A stretch of 64,000 nucleotides of DNA from Flavobacterium humi (GTDB lineage Bacteria > Bacteroidota > Bacteroidia > Flavobacteriales > Flavobacteriaceae). Made by a program: the position numbers and the translations under genes. This document shows, piece by piece, positions 8,756 through 16,629 of this stretch. The notes under the pieces are model-generated. The model was not told where the DNA came from. It saw only the letters and a list, made by a program, of their open reading frames with translations, and searched no databases. The stretch covers positions 66,769-130,768 of the forward strand of contig NZ_SRLH01000007.1 in assembly GCF_004745595.1 (NCBI RefSeq), read 5' to 3'. Within the stretch, counting starts at the first letter, position 1; each line of letters begins with the position of its first letter.

Positions 8756-9124
8756 ATGAAAAAGTTTCACACCTTAGTATTGCTGTTGCTGCTGGCTGTT
8801 TTTTTGCTGCCCGGCGTGAGTTATGCGTGTGGGGCAAAAATCGAAAAATCCTGTTGCAAAAAAGAACAGAAAGCCACACCACAGAAAAAAGACTGCTGTA
8901 AAAAAAGCAAAGAATCCGGCCAAGGCCAGAAAGGCTGTGAAGGAAAATGTGGGCAGTCAAATTGCACAACTTCCACAATGCAGTATAGCGTACTATCTTT
9001 TAATGATATAGAAATCAAAGGCAATTTCTTTGGTTTCGTTACTGAGAAAAAAGTATTTTACCACCACGAAGCCACTCTTTCTTCCGGTTTCCATTCTCTT
9101 TGGCTTCTGCCAAAAATAGCGTAA
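8756..9124 (+). CDS. Small secreted Cys-rich protein, copper cluster
   Basis: 122 residues with a signal peptide (MKKFHTLVLLLLLAVFLLPG, cleavage near VSYA) and eight cysteines in the first 75 mature residues, arranged as CC pairs (SCCKK, DCCKK) and CEGKC among many lysines. A hydrophobic tail with HSLWLLPKIA follows. ATG 8756 is chosen because the signal peptide starts there; seven further upstream codons are open. No known domain is recognised. Its place ahead of HMA proteins and a multicopper oxidase suggests a periplasmic metal-binding or metal-delivery protein; this is inferred from context only. A TAATTTTG element at 8730-8737 may be its -7 box. Confidence 0.7.
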   Translation: MKKFHTLVLLLLLAVFLLPGVSYACGAKIEKSCCKKEQKATPQKKDCCKKSKESGQGQKGCEGKCGQSNCTTSTMQYSVLSFNDIEIKGNFFGFVTEKKVFYHHEATLSSGFHSLWLLPKIA

Positions 9125-9234
9125 TTTTATTCCTGTACAGCCATAAGTCTGTCGTATTGAAGGTAAAACCTTTCAGAAAAACAATTACAAATAAAGTACG
9201 GAGCAGAAACAACTCCTTTCAAAAATTAAAAATA

Positions 9235-10077
9235 ATGTATAGATCAATATCAAAAATATTGGTGGCAATGGTTGTATTGCTATCATTCACGGCATGCGAA
9301 GCCCAAATTAAAGATGCAAAAACAGCTACTGTAAAGATTTACGGCAACTGTGATATGTGTAAAGAAACGATCGAAAAGGCTGGGAATAGCAAAAAACTGG
9401 CTAAAGTAGATTGGAATACCGATACTAAAATGGCAACATTTACATACGATGCACAAAAGACTAACCCCGATGAAATCTTAAAACGGATTGCCTTGGCGGG
9501 GTATGACAGCGACAAATTCCTGGCTCCGGATGAGGCCTATTCGAAACTTCCGGAATGCTGCCAGTATAAAAGAGAAGTAAAGCCGGTAACCGCTACAGCG
9601 CAGCAACCAGTAAATCCTGAAACTCCAAAACCACAAATGCAGGAAAAAAATGAGTTGCAGCCTGTTTTTGAACGTTATTTTTCTCTGAAAGACGCTTTGG
9701 TAAAAACCGACGGGAACAATGCTTCCGAAAGGGCGAAAGAGCTGGTCAAAGCAATAGGTGCCGTAAAGATGGGGCAATTGGAAACAGATACCCACATGGT
9801 TTGGATGAAAGTAATGGCCAGCCTGAAAGAACATGCGGAGCACATTGCCGATACCAAAGATATCCAGCACCAAAGAGACCATTTTATGGACCTGTCCCAA
9901 AACATCCATGACCTGGTAAAAGCCTCAAAACTGCAGGCGCCGGTCTATTACCAATTTTGCCCTATGGCCAATAATGGCAAAGGCGCCCATTGGTTAAGCA
10001 AAGAAAATGCCATCAAAAACCCGTATTACGGAGCCAAAATGATGACATGCGGCAAAACCGTGGAAACGATCCGGTAA
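9235..10077 (+). CDS. HMA-like / DUF3347 lipoprotein, copper cluster
   Basis: 280 residues. Lipoprotein-type signal ending LLSFTAC (Cys21), then a heavy-metal-associated-like domain about 30-95 with GNCDMCKETI (Cys39, Cys42). After a Pro/Gln linker comes a helical DUF3347 domain (about 140-235), then a C-terminal metal-site segment with YYQFCPMANN and MMTCGK. The CPM motif and late Cys resemble the metal-binding end of CusB-type and related periplasmic proteins. It probably binds Cu(I)/Cu(II) in the periplasm. ATG 9235 begins the lipoprotein signal; the open frame continues further upstream without support. Its TAA overlaps the ATG of the AraC gene by one base, implying translational coupling. 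Confidence 0.85.
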   Translation: MYRSISKILVAMVVLLSFTACEAQIKDAKTATVKIYGNCDMCKETIEKAGNSKKLAKVDWNTDTKMATFTYDAQKTNPDEILKRIALAGYDSDKFLAPDEAYSKLPECCQYKREVKPVTATAQQPVNPETPKPQMQEKNELQPVFERYFSLKDALVKTDGNNASERAKELVKAIGAVKMGQLETDTHMVWMKVMASLKEHAEHIADTKDIQHQRDHFMDLSQNIHDLVKASKLQAPVYYQFCPMANNGKGAHWLSKENAIKNPYYGAKMMTCGKTVETIR

Positions 10078-10640
10078 TGAAGACGCTTTATATCAAAAAT
10101 ATGGTATGCGGCCGTTGTAAAATGGTAGTAAAGTCCGAGTTTGAACAACTCGGGCTTCCCGTTGTTTCGGTTGGTTTAGGCGAAGTCGAACTGGAAGAAG
10201 AGCTAACAGGAGAACAGAAACAGGCCTTACTGCAAAGGTTGCATGTATTGGGTTTTGACCTGATTGACGACAAGAAAAGCAAAACGATTGAAAAGATAAA
10301 AACGCTGATAATTGATTTGGTCTACCATCAAAACAACGAACTCAAGACCAACCTGTCCGATTATTTATCCAAAAACCTGCTGCAGGACTACAATTCGCTG
10401 AGCAATCTTTTTTCGGAAGTGGAAAATACCACCATTGAAAAATATTTCATCCACCAGAAGATCGAAAAGGTAAAAGAACTCATTATGTACAACGAGCTGA
10501 CATTGAGCGAAATTGCTGATTTGCTGAACTACAGTAATGTGGCCCACCTGAGCAACCAGTTCAAGAAAATAACGGGTTTTACGCCTACTTATTTTAAACA
10601 GCTCAAGGACAAAAAACGCCAGCAGATCGAGCTTTTGTAA
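10077..10640 (+). CDS. AraC-type regulator with N-terminal HMA-like domain
   Basis: 187 residues. Residues 1-65 look like a heavy-metal-associated fold with the metal motif NMVCGRCKMVV (Cys11, Cys14). A helical linker follows, then an AraC DNA-binding domain with two helix-turn-helix units (LTLSEIADLLNYSNVAHLSN, then FKKITGFTPTYFKQ). A metal-binding domain fused to AraC suggests a one-component copper sensor controlling this cluster; the sensing role is inferred. The start is fixed by the one-base overlap (TAATG) with the upstream gene. Two tandem TTGTAAATC units overlap its stop codon, just before the next gene. Confidence 0.85.
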   Translation: MKTLYIKNMVCGRCKMVVKSEFEQLGLPVVSVGLGEVELEEELTGEQKQALLQRLHVLGFDLIDDKKSKTIEKIKTLIIDLVYHQNNELKTNLSDYLSKNLLQDYNSLSNLFSEVENTTIEKYFIHQKIEKVKELIMYNELTLSEIADLLNYSNVAHLSNQFKKITGFTPTYFKQLKDKKRQQIELL

Positions 10641-10652
10641 ATCTTGTAAATC
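10635..10652 (+). promoter_or_regulatory. Tandem 9-bp repeat before the HMA-MauE gene
   Basis: TTGTAAATC occurs twice head to tail (10635-10643, 10644-10652), overlapping the end of the AraC-type gene and 75 nt before the next ATG. AraC proteins often bind direct repeats, so an autoregulatory site is possible; this is a weak inference. Confidence 0.35.
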
Positions 10653-10726
10653 ATTCCCAAAATTGTACAACACAAAAATAAGGGAGCTTCGGACATTTGC
10701 ATTGTATAATTTAAAAACACAAAACA

Positions 10727-11440
10727 ATGACTCACCGATATCAAATAACAGGAATGACATGCGGCAGCTGCGAAGCAAAAGTAAAATCAGCTTTAGTAAT
10801 GGTTGAACATGTAACGGACGTGCAGGTTTCAAAAGAAACCCATTCGGCAACCATTACTATGGACAGGCATATTCCGCTATCGGATTTCCAGAAAGCACTG
10901 GACAGCAAATACCAAATTTCGGCTGACGGCCATAATGAAACTACCGAGCAGGCAAGGTCATGGCTGGAAACGTATGCGCCTATATTGCTGATATTTTTTT
11001 ACATCAGTTTGGTCACCGTCCTGATCCAATATAAAAATGAAAGTTTTAACGGCATGGAATGGATGCGCCACTTTATGGCAGGCTTTTTCCTGGTGTTTTC
11101 TTTTTTCAAGATGCTGAACCTAAAGGGTTTTGCGGAAAGTTATGTCATGTACGATGTACTGGCCAAAAAACTTCCGGCCTGGGCCTATGCCTATGCTTTT
11201 GTGGAATTGGGCCTGGGTATTGCAAACCTTGTCAATTTCAATCCTATAGCGACCAACAGCATTACGTTTGTTGTGATGTCTATCAGTATCATCGGCGTAT
11301 TGCAATCGGTACTGAACAAAAAGAAAATACAATGTGCGTGCCTTGGTGCTGTCTTTAATTTGCCTATGAGTACCGTCACTATTATTGAAGACGCTTTGAT
11401 GATCGCCATGAGCGGTATCATGCTCTTAACACTACTTTAA
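10727..11440 (+). CDS. HMA domain fused to MauE-like membrane protein
   Basis: 237 residues. An N-terminal HMA domain (about 1-70) has the classical GMTCGSCEAKV motif (Cys12, Cys15). Four transmembrane helices follow from about residue 85, with a CACLG motif near residue 205 like the CxCFG motif of MauE/DoxX-type proteins. Such proteins sit in the inner membrane and are found in Bacteroidota metal-resistance loci; the exact role (metal transfer or thiol chemistry) is unproven. It ends 2 nt before the multicopper oxidase start, so both are in one operon. Confidence 0.85.
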   Translation: MTHRYQITGMTCGSCEAKVKSALVMVEHVTDVQVSKETHSATITMDRHIPLSDFQKALDSKYQISADGHNETTEQARSWLETYAPILLIFFYISLVTVLIQYKNESFNGMEWMRHFMAGFFLVFSFFKMLNLKGFAESYVMYDVLAKKLPAWAYAYAFVELGLGIANLVNFNPIATNSITFVVMSISIIGVLQSVLNKKKIQCACLGAVFNLPMSTVTIIEDALMIAMSGIMLLTLL

Positions 11441-11442
11441 AA

Positions 11443-13701
11443 ATGAATAGTACAGAAAATAAAAATATAAGAAATAGTATTTTGATCGTCGTGCTGTTTT
11501 TGGTCCTGCCGGAATTGCACGCCCAAAAAACAGTACGGTACGATTTGTATGTCAGGGATACGATTGTCACTTTTTCTGGTGAAGCCAAAAGAGCGATTGC
11601 CGTCAACGGGCAAATACCCATGCCGACACTTACTTTTACCGAAGGTGATACCACAGAAATCTACGTCCATAACGAATTGGACGAAGAAACGGCAATGCAT
11701 TGGCACGGTTTGTTCCTGCCCAATAAAGAAGATGGTGTGCCGAACCTGACACAAATGCCGATCATGCCGCATACGACACACAAGTACACTTTTCCGATTA
11801 TCCAGCACGGCACTCATTGGTATCATAGCCATTCGGGTTTGCAGGAACAAATCGGGATGTACGGCTCTTTTATCATGAATAAAAAACCGGGCAGCCCGGA
11901 TTTCAGGAAAGGTATCGATGATGTGCCTTCCATCCCGGTAATTTTGAGTGAATGGACCGATATCAATCCCGAAAATGTACACCGGATGCTCCATAACGCC
12001 ACGGATTGGTTTGCTATCAAAAAAGGGACCACGCAAAGTTATGCCGAAGCCCTGCAGCAAGGGCATTTCAAAACCAAACTGACCAACGAATGGAAGCGCA
12101 TGAACGCCATGGATGTGAGCGATGTGTATTATGATAAGTTCCTGGTTAACGGTCAGGCCGAAAGCCAACTCTTCCAATTTAAAGGTGGGGACAAGGTCAG
12201 GCTCCGGATCTCGAATGGCGGGGCGTCTTCCTATTTTTGGCTCACCTATGCAGGCGGTAAAATAACGGTCGTGGCCAATGACGGCAACGATGTAGAACCT
12301 GTAGTGGTAGACAGGCTGCTTATTGCTGTTTCCGAAACCTATGATGTCATCGTGACCCTTCCGGCTGATAAAACCGCTTATGAATTTTTGGCTACCGCCG
12401 AAGACCGCACCAAATCAGCCTCTTTATATATAGGAGCCGGCATTAAGCAATTGGCCCAACCGCTTCCTAAATTGAAATATTTTGAAGGGATGAAAATGAT
12501 GAACGATATGATGAAAATGAACGGTGAACTGGATGATATGGGCATGCAGATGTCCCTGAACCAGATGGATATGAATGTGGTCATGTATCCTGAAATTACT
12601 GGAGAAGAAAAAAAGCAAGCCCATCAGCATACGGCAGATGCCATGAAAGCGGGAGCATCACAATACGACAGCAACGGCCTTTCGGACATGGTTACCCTGA
12701 ATTATGCCATGCTCAAATCGGTAACAAAAACAAACCTTCCGGAAAATGTGCCCGTAAAAGAACTGCGTTTTGAATTATCGGGAAATATGAACCGTTATGT
12801 GTGGAGCCTGGATAATAAAGTGGTTTCCGAAACGGATAAGATCCTTATTAAAAAAGGCGAAAATGTCAGGATCGTACTCTACAACGGATCGATGATGCGC
12901 CATCCGATGCATTTGCACGGGCATGATTTTAGGGTGATTAACGGCCAGGGAGAGTATGCGCCGTTGAAAAACATCATTGATATTATGCCAATGGAAACCG
13001 ACACGATCGAATTTAACGCTAATGCAGAAGGCGACTGGTTTTTCCATTGCCACATCCTTTACCATATGATGGCTGGGATGGGCAGGATTTTTACCTATGA
13101 AAACCAGGCGCCCAATCCTTTGATCCCGAATCCTAAAATAGCGCGTCGCAAGTTGTTTGCCGATGACAGGGAATTTCATTTTATGGCCGAAAACGATTTT
13201 GCCACCAACGGGAATGACGGAGAAGCCATGCTGGGCAATACCAGATGGAGTATCGGAACCGAATGGCGGTTGGGCTATAACGAAATGCACGGTTATGAAA
13301 CGGAAACCCATATCGGGCGATATTTGGGGAAAATGCAGTGGATTATGCCTTTTGTCGGTTTTGACTGGCGGTACCGGAAAATGGACGAAGAGGAAATGGA
13401 GAAAAACCTGTTTAACCAATCCAATACCAAAGACAATAGGGCCGTGTTCAGCGCCGGTATCGAATATACGCTTCCGATGCTGCTTAAGGCCCAGGCTGAA
13501 GTATTTACAGACGGGAATGCCAGGATACAGTTCGAACGTATGGACATACCTATTTCCAAACGGCTGCGCATGGACCTTATGTGGAATACCGACAAGGAAT
13601 ATATGGCGGGGCTTCGGTATATTGTGCGGAGGAATTTCGGGATAACCACCCATTATGACAGTGACATGGGGCTTGGTTTTGGCATCAACCTCAATTATTA
13701 G
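11443..13701 (+). CDS. Multicopper oxidase (CopA-like) with C-terminal barrel-like extension
   Basis: 752 residues with a signal peptide ending ELHAQ. All four copper motifs are present: HWHG (86-89), HWYHSHSG (about 125-132), HPMHLHGH (487-494) and HCHILYHMMAGM (535-546). A Met-rich stretch (about 346-382, many MxM) resembles the substrate-copper loop of CopA/CueO. These enzymes oxidise Cu(I) in the periplasm. Residues about 575-752 are not part of a normal oxidase; alternating aromatic strands with short turns and a final GLGFGINLNY resemble an outer-membrane beta-barrel of the CopB type, so the enzyme may be tied to the outer membrane. It is the last gene of the copper operon, followed by a strong terminator. 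Confidence 0.93.
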   Translation: MNSTENKNIRNSILIVVLFLVLPELHAQKTVRYDLYVRDTIVTFSGEAKRAIAVNGQIPMPTLTFTEGDTTEIYVHNELDEETAMHWHGLFLPNKEDGVPNLTQMPIMPHTTHKYTFPIIQHGTHWYHSHSGLQEQIGMYGSFIMNKKPGSPDFRKGIDDVPSIPVILSEWTDINPENVHRMLHNATDWFAIKKGTTQSYAEALQQGHFKTKLTNEWKRMNAMDVSDVYYDKFLVNGQAESQLFQFKGGDKVRLRISNGGASSYFWLTYAGGKITVVANDGNDVEPVVVDRLLIAVSETYDVIVTLPADKTAYEFLATAEDRTKSASLYIGAGIKQLAQPLPKLKYFEGMKMMNDMMKMNGELDDMGMQMSLNQMDMNVVMYPEITGEEKKQAHQHTADAMKAGASQYDSNGLSDMVTLNYAMLKSVTKTNLPENVPVKELRFELSGNMNRYVWSLDNKVVSETDKILIKKGENVRIVLYNGSMMRHPMHLHGHDFRVINGQGEYAPLKNIIDIMPMETDTIEFNANAEGDWFFHCHILYHMMAGMGRIFTYENQAPNPLIPNPKIARRKLFADDREFHFMAENDFATNGNDGEAMLGNTRWSIGTEWRLGYNEMHGYETETHIGRYLGKMQWIMPFVGFDWRYRKMDEEEMEKNLFNQSNTKDNRAVFSAGIEYTLPMLLKAQAEVFTDGNARIQFERMDIPISKRLRMDLMWNTDKEYMAGLRYIVRRNFGITTHYDSDMGLGFGINLNY

Positions 13702-13705
13702 GCAT

Positions 13706-13738
13706 AAAAAAACCAGCTATTGTTCAGCTGGTTTTTTT
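13706..13738. terminator. Bidirectional terminator
   Basis: Seven A, CCAGCT, a 7-nt loop, AGCTGG, seven T: a 13-bp stem with T runs both ways, placed between the convergent multicopper oxidase and ABC exporter genes. Confidence 0.92.
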
Positions 13739-13746
13739 ATATACTA

Positions 13747-15513
13747 TTATCCTGCAATTTCTTCCAGGTCCTTTTCGCCAATTTGCTGCCTCCACATGGC
13801 ATAATACAAGCCTCGGAGTTTTACTAATTCCTCGTGGGAACCGTTTTCTACGATTTGGCCTTTTTCCAATACGAAAATATTGGTGGCATGCATAATGGTG
13901 CTCAAACGGTGTGCGATGACAATGGTCAGGTGGGTTTTGTCTACCGATACCTCGCGGATAGTTTCCGAAATTTCTTCTTCCGTTAAGGAATCTAAAGAAG
14001 AAGTAGCTTCATCAAAAACCAAAAGGTTCGGATTGCGCAACAAGGCCCTGGCAATGCTCAAACGCTGTTTTTCTCCTCCGGATACTTTTACGCCGCCTTC
14101 TCCAATGAGTGTGTCCAGGCCTTTATCGGCACGGTCCAAAAGCGTATGGCAGGCTGCTTTTCTCAATACATCCAGGCATTGTTCGTCGGTAGCGGCAGGA
14201 TTTACGAATAGAAGGTTTTCCCGGATGGAACCCGAAAAGAGTTGTGTATCCTGTGTTACAAAGCCTAAACGTTTGCGGAACTGATCGAAATCGATTTCGT
14301 CAAAATTATGCTCATTGTACAATATTTTTCCTTCTTTAGGTTTGTAAAGCCCTACCAGCAGTTTTACCAGAGTGGATTTCCCGGAGCCTGAAGGTCCTAC
14401 AAAAGCAATGGTTTCGCCCCTGCTTGCCTTAAAGGTAATGTTGCGCAGAGCATCTTTGGTCGCCGATTGGTGTTTGAATTTGACATCCTGGAATTCAAGA
14501 GTGTCGATATTGATGATAGGATACGGATTTTCCGGTTTGACTTCAACAGGGATTTTGAAAAGATTCTCGAAATTCTGAAGCGATACTTCTGCCTCGCGGT
14601 ACGTATTGACCACATTCCCGATTTCCTGTAACGGCCCGAAGAGGAAAAAAGAGTAGATATTTAATGAATAAAATTCACCAAGCGTTATTTTTCCTTGGTA
14701 GATCAGGTAAATCAGGACCAAAACCATCAGCGTCCTCAATAGGTTCACACAAGTGCCCTGCACGAATGACATCGAACGGATGTACTTGACTTTTTTGAGT
14801 TCGAGTTTCAGGATTTTTTGGGTGGTGGCATTCAATTGTGCAATTTCCTGCTTTGCCAAACCTAAGGATTTAACCAGCTCGATGTTTCGGAGCGATTCGG
14901 TTGTGGTTCCTGCCAGGCCTGTTGATTCTTTTACGATCTGGATTTGTATGGTTTTGATTTTCCGGCTCAATACCGAACTGATCCAGGCAATCAGCGGGCC
15001 CGTAGCCAAAAATAAAGGCAGGATCGACCAATGCACAGAATAGGCATAAATCGAAATGAAAATCAAGGCGATGATAGACTGGAACAGGATATTGATCCCG
15101 ACAGCGATTAATTTCTCAACATCTGTCCTTACTTTTTGAAGTATGCCCAAAGTTTCCCCGGAACGCTGGTCTTCAAAAGATTCATAAGGCAATTCCAGCG
15201 AATGGCTAATCCCGTCCGCATATATCTGTGCTCCAACACGCTGGGTTATCGTATTGATGTAATAGTCCTGGAAATTCTTGGCGATCCTACTAACAAAAGC
15301 AACCCCTACGGAAGCTGCCGAAAGAGGCAAAATGGCCCGGAAAAATTGGTCAGGGGTATGGATGCCAGCCTTGTATACGGTTGCCACATCATCGATGATT
15401 TTCCGGAAAATGAAAGGATCCAGCAAGGAGAAGATTTGGTTAATGGCAGCCAAAGCCAATGTCAGCAAAACGGTTGACTGGTATTTTTTGAGGTAACGGA
15501 GTAATATTTTCAT
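13747..15513 (-). CDS. ABC exporter, fused permease and ATPase
   Basis: 588 residues with the half-transporter layout: six transmembrane helices (about 1-310), then a nucleotide-binding domain with Walker A GPSGSGKST (near 372), signature VSGGEKQR (near 477), Walker B LLVFDEATSSLD (about 495-506) and the switch His in IAHRLST. It would act as a homodimer in the inner membrane. It resembles MsbA-like and multidrug exporters, but the substrate cannot be told. It stands alone as a transcription unit. A near-consensus TATCTTTA lies about 60 nt upstream. Confidence 0.92.
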   Translation of the reverse strand: MKILLRYLKKYQSTVLLTLALAAINQIFSLLDPFIFRKIIDDVATVYKAGIHTPDQFFRAILPLSAASVGVAFVSRIAKNFQDYYINTITQRVGAQIYADGISHSLELPYESFEDQRSGETLGILQKVRTDVEKLIAVGINILFQSIIALIFISIYAYSVHWSILPLFLATGPLIAWISSVLSRKIKTIQIQIVKESTGLAGTTTESLRNIELVKSLGLAKQEIAQLNATTQKILKLELKKVKYIRSMSFVQGTCVNLLRTLMVLVLIYLIYQGKITLGEFYSLNIYSFFLFGPLQEIGNVVNTYREAEVSLQNFENLFKIPVEVKPENPYPIINIDTLEFQDVKFKHQSATKDALRNITFKASRGETIAFVGPSGSGKSTLVKLLVGLYKPKEGKILYNEHNFDEIDFDQFRKRLGFVTQDTQLFSGSIRENLLFVNPAATDEQCLDVLRKAACHTLLDRADKGLDTLIGEGGVKVSGGEKQRLSIARALLRNPNLLVFDEATSSLDSLTEEEISETIREVSVDKTHLTIVIAHRLSTIMHATNIFVLEKGQIVENGSHEELVKLRGLYYAMWRQQIGEKDLEEIAG

Positions 15514-15713
15514 AGTTTTTAAAGAGAAAAAATTCAGGGTTAACTGTTTTAGCGTAATGCATTATGCTGAAATAAAGATACTGTTTTGCCACTTTATCCC
15601 GACATGTCTGGAACATAAACCAATCAACCGGAAAAAATAATTGTATTGAAACCCTTTGATTTTATTGGGTTTTGAAAAAATCTGATGCAAATATAAATAA
15701 AAAAACATCTTTT

Positions 15714-15729
15714 TGAAACAATCGTTTCA
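15714..15729. promoter_or_regulatory. TetR operator 1 (regulator promoter)
   Basis: TGAAACAATCGTTTCA, a perfect palindrome except for its 4-nt centre, lies just upstream of the TATCTTTG element of the TetR gene. The same motif recurs three times before the efflux operon, so autoregulation is likely. Confidence 0.75.
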
Positions 15730-15739
15730 AAAAATAATA

Positions 15740-15747
15740 TATCTTTG
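15740..15747 (+). promoter_or_regulatory. -7 element of the TetR gene
   Basis: TATCTTTG matches TAnnTTTG and lies 19 nt before the ATG. The operator at 15714-15729 covers the region where the -33 element would lie. Confidence 0.6.
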
Positions 15748-15766
15748 TCCCAGAAATATCCATACC

Positions 15767-16348
15767 ATGGGGCGCAGTGTAGAATTTAATGAATGTGAGA
15801 TTATAGAGAAAGCGATGAATGTCTTTTGGGAAAAAGGCTATCATGCGACTTCTATGCAGGATTTAGTCGATGCTATGCAGATCAACAGAAGCAGTTTGTA
15901 CAATACCATTGGTGACAAGCACTGCCTGTTTATAAAATGCGTCACTACATATGCCGAAGCAGGATTGCGTGAAACCAGGGAAAAAGTAGCTAAGGAAAAA
16001 TCGGCGTTGCAGGCTTTGGTGAATATTATCAGGGATAAAGCTGCCTGGGTCGTGGATTGTGAAAAAGGCTGCCTCGGGGTGAAAACCATATTCGAAATCG
16101 CACCTGAAGATGTTGAGGTACGAAAAGTCCTGAGCCGAAACAACGAGATGTACCTGGAACTGTTTTCCGGGATCATTCAAAAAGCGATTAATGATGGCGA
16201 ACTGGATGCTTCGGAAGATGCTTCCCTGATGGCCGAATATATCCTGACCACTTTTACCGGTTGGAAACAAGCATACATCCTGCACCAGGATCCTATCAAG
16301 ATTAAAAAAATGTCAGAATACCTGATTAAGAATATTACGCGCAAGTAG
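15767..16348 (+). CDS. TetR/AcrR-family repressor of the RND operon
   Basis: 193 residues with an N-terminal helix-turn-helix (TSMQDLVDAMQINRSSLYNT) and an all-helical ligand domain typical of AcrR-like repressors. ATG 15767 is used because the frame upstream overlaps the promoter and operator. The gene lies immediately before a tripartite RND pump in the same direction. A 16-bp palindrome, TGAAAC-N4-GTTTCA, lies at its own promoter, with three more copies between it and the pump genes, so it most likely represses both. The inducing ligand is unknown. Confidence 0.9.
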   Translation: MGRSVEFNECEIIEKAMNVFWEKGYHATSMQDLVDAMQINRSSLYNTIGDKHCLFIKCVTTYAEAGLRETREKVAKEKSALQALVNIIRDKAAWVVDCEKGCLGVKTIFEIAPEDVEVRKVLSRNNEMYLELFSGIIQKAINDGELDASEDASLMAEYILTTFTGWKQAYILHQDPIKIKKMSEYLIKNITRK

Positions 16349-16367
16349 TATTTTTTTTACCGAATTC

Positions 16368-16383
16368 TGGAATAAACATTTCA
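16368..16383. promoter_or_regulatory. TetR operator 2 (degenerate)
   Basis: TGGAATAAACATTTCA matches the operator consensus with mismatches and shares the flanks (aattc before, aaaaaa after) of the other copies. Confidence 0.45.
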
Positions 16384-16433
16384 AAAAAACATACCGATAA
16401 TTTTTATAACCAGTTCAAAATCAGCTTTAATTC

Positions 16434-16449
16434 TGAAATGAACGTTTCA
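16434..16449. promoter_or_regulatory. TetR operator 3
   Basis: TGAAATGAACGTTTCA. It is the exact reverse complement of the copy at 16534-16549 and lies within an imperfect direct repeat of about 45 nt spaced exactly 100 bp apart. Confidence 0.7.
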
Positions 16450-16533
16450 AAAAAATAAAAACAAATGAGAAACCATCAAAATCTATCTTATTATATGTTA
16501 AAGTCATTTTTAATTCAAAACCAGCTCTAATTC

Positions 16534-16549
16534 TGAAACGTTCATTTCA
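16534..16549. promoter_or_regulatory. TetR operator 4
   Basis: TGAAACGTTCATTTCA, 81 nt before the likely start of the adaptor gene; the reverse complement of operator 3. Confidence 0.7.
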
Positions 16550-16629
16550 AAAAAACAACAAAAACCATGGAAAAAACAGCAACAATCTCATTACAGCAAC
16601 AATCAATAATTAACAACAAATCAAACATC

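Noticed and set aside
9478..9909. 143-codon minus-strand frame in the DUF3347 gene
   Set aside because: Antisense shadow with no signal, domain or promoter.
12775..13653. 292-codon minus-strand frame inside the multicopper oxidase gene
   Set aside because: Antisense shadow; composition (many His/Pro/Lys) is what reverse reading of this gene gives.
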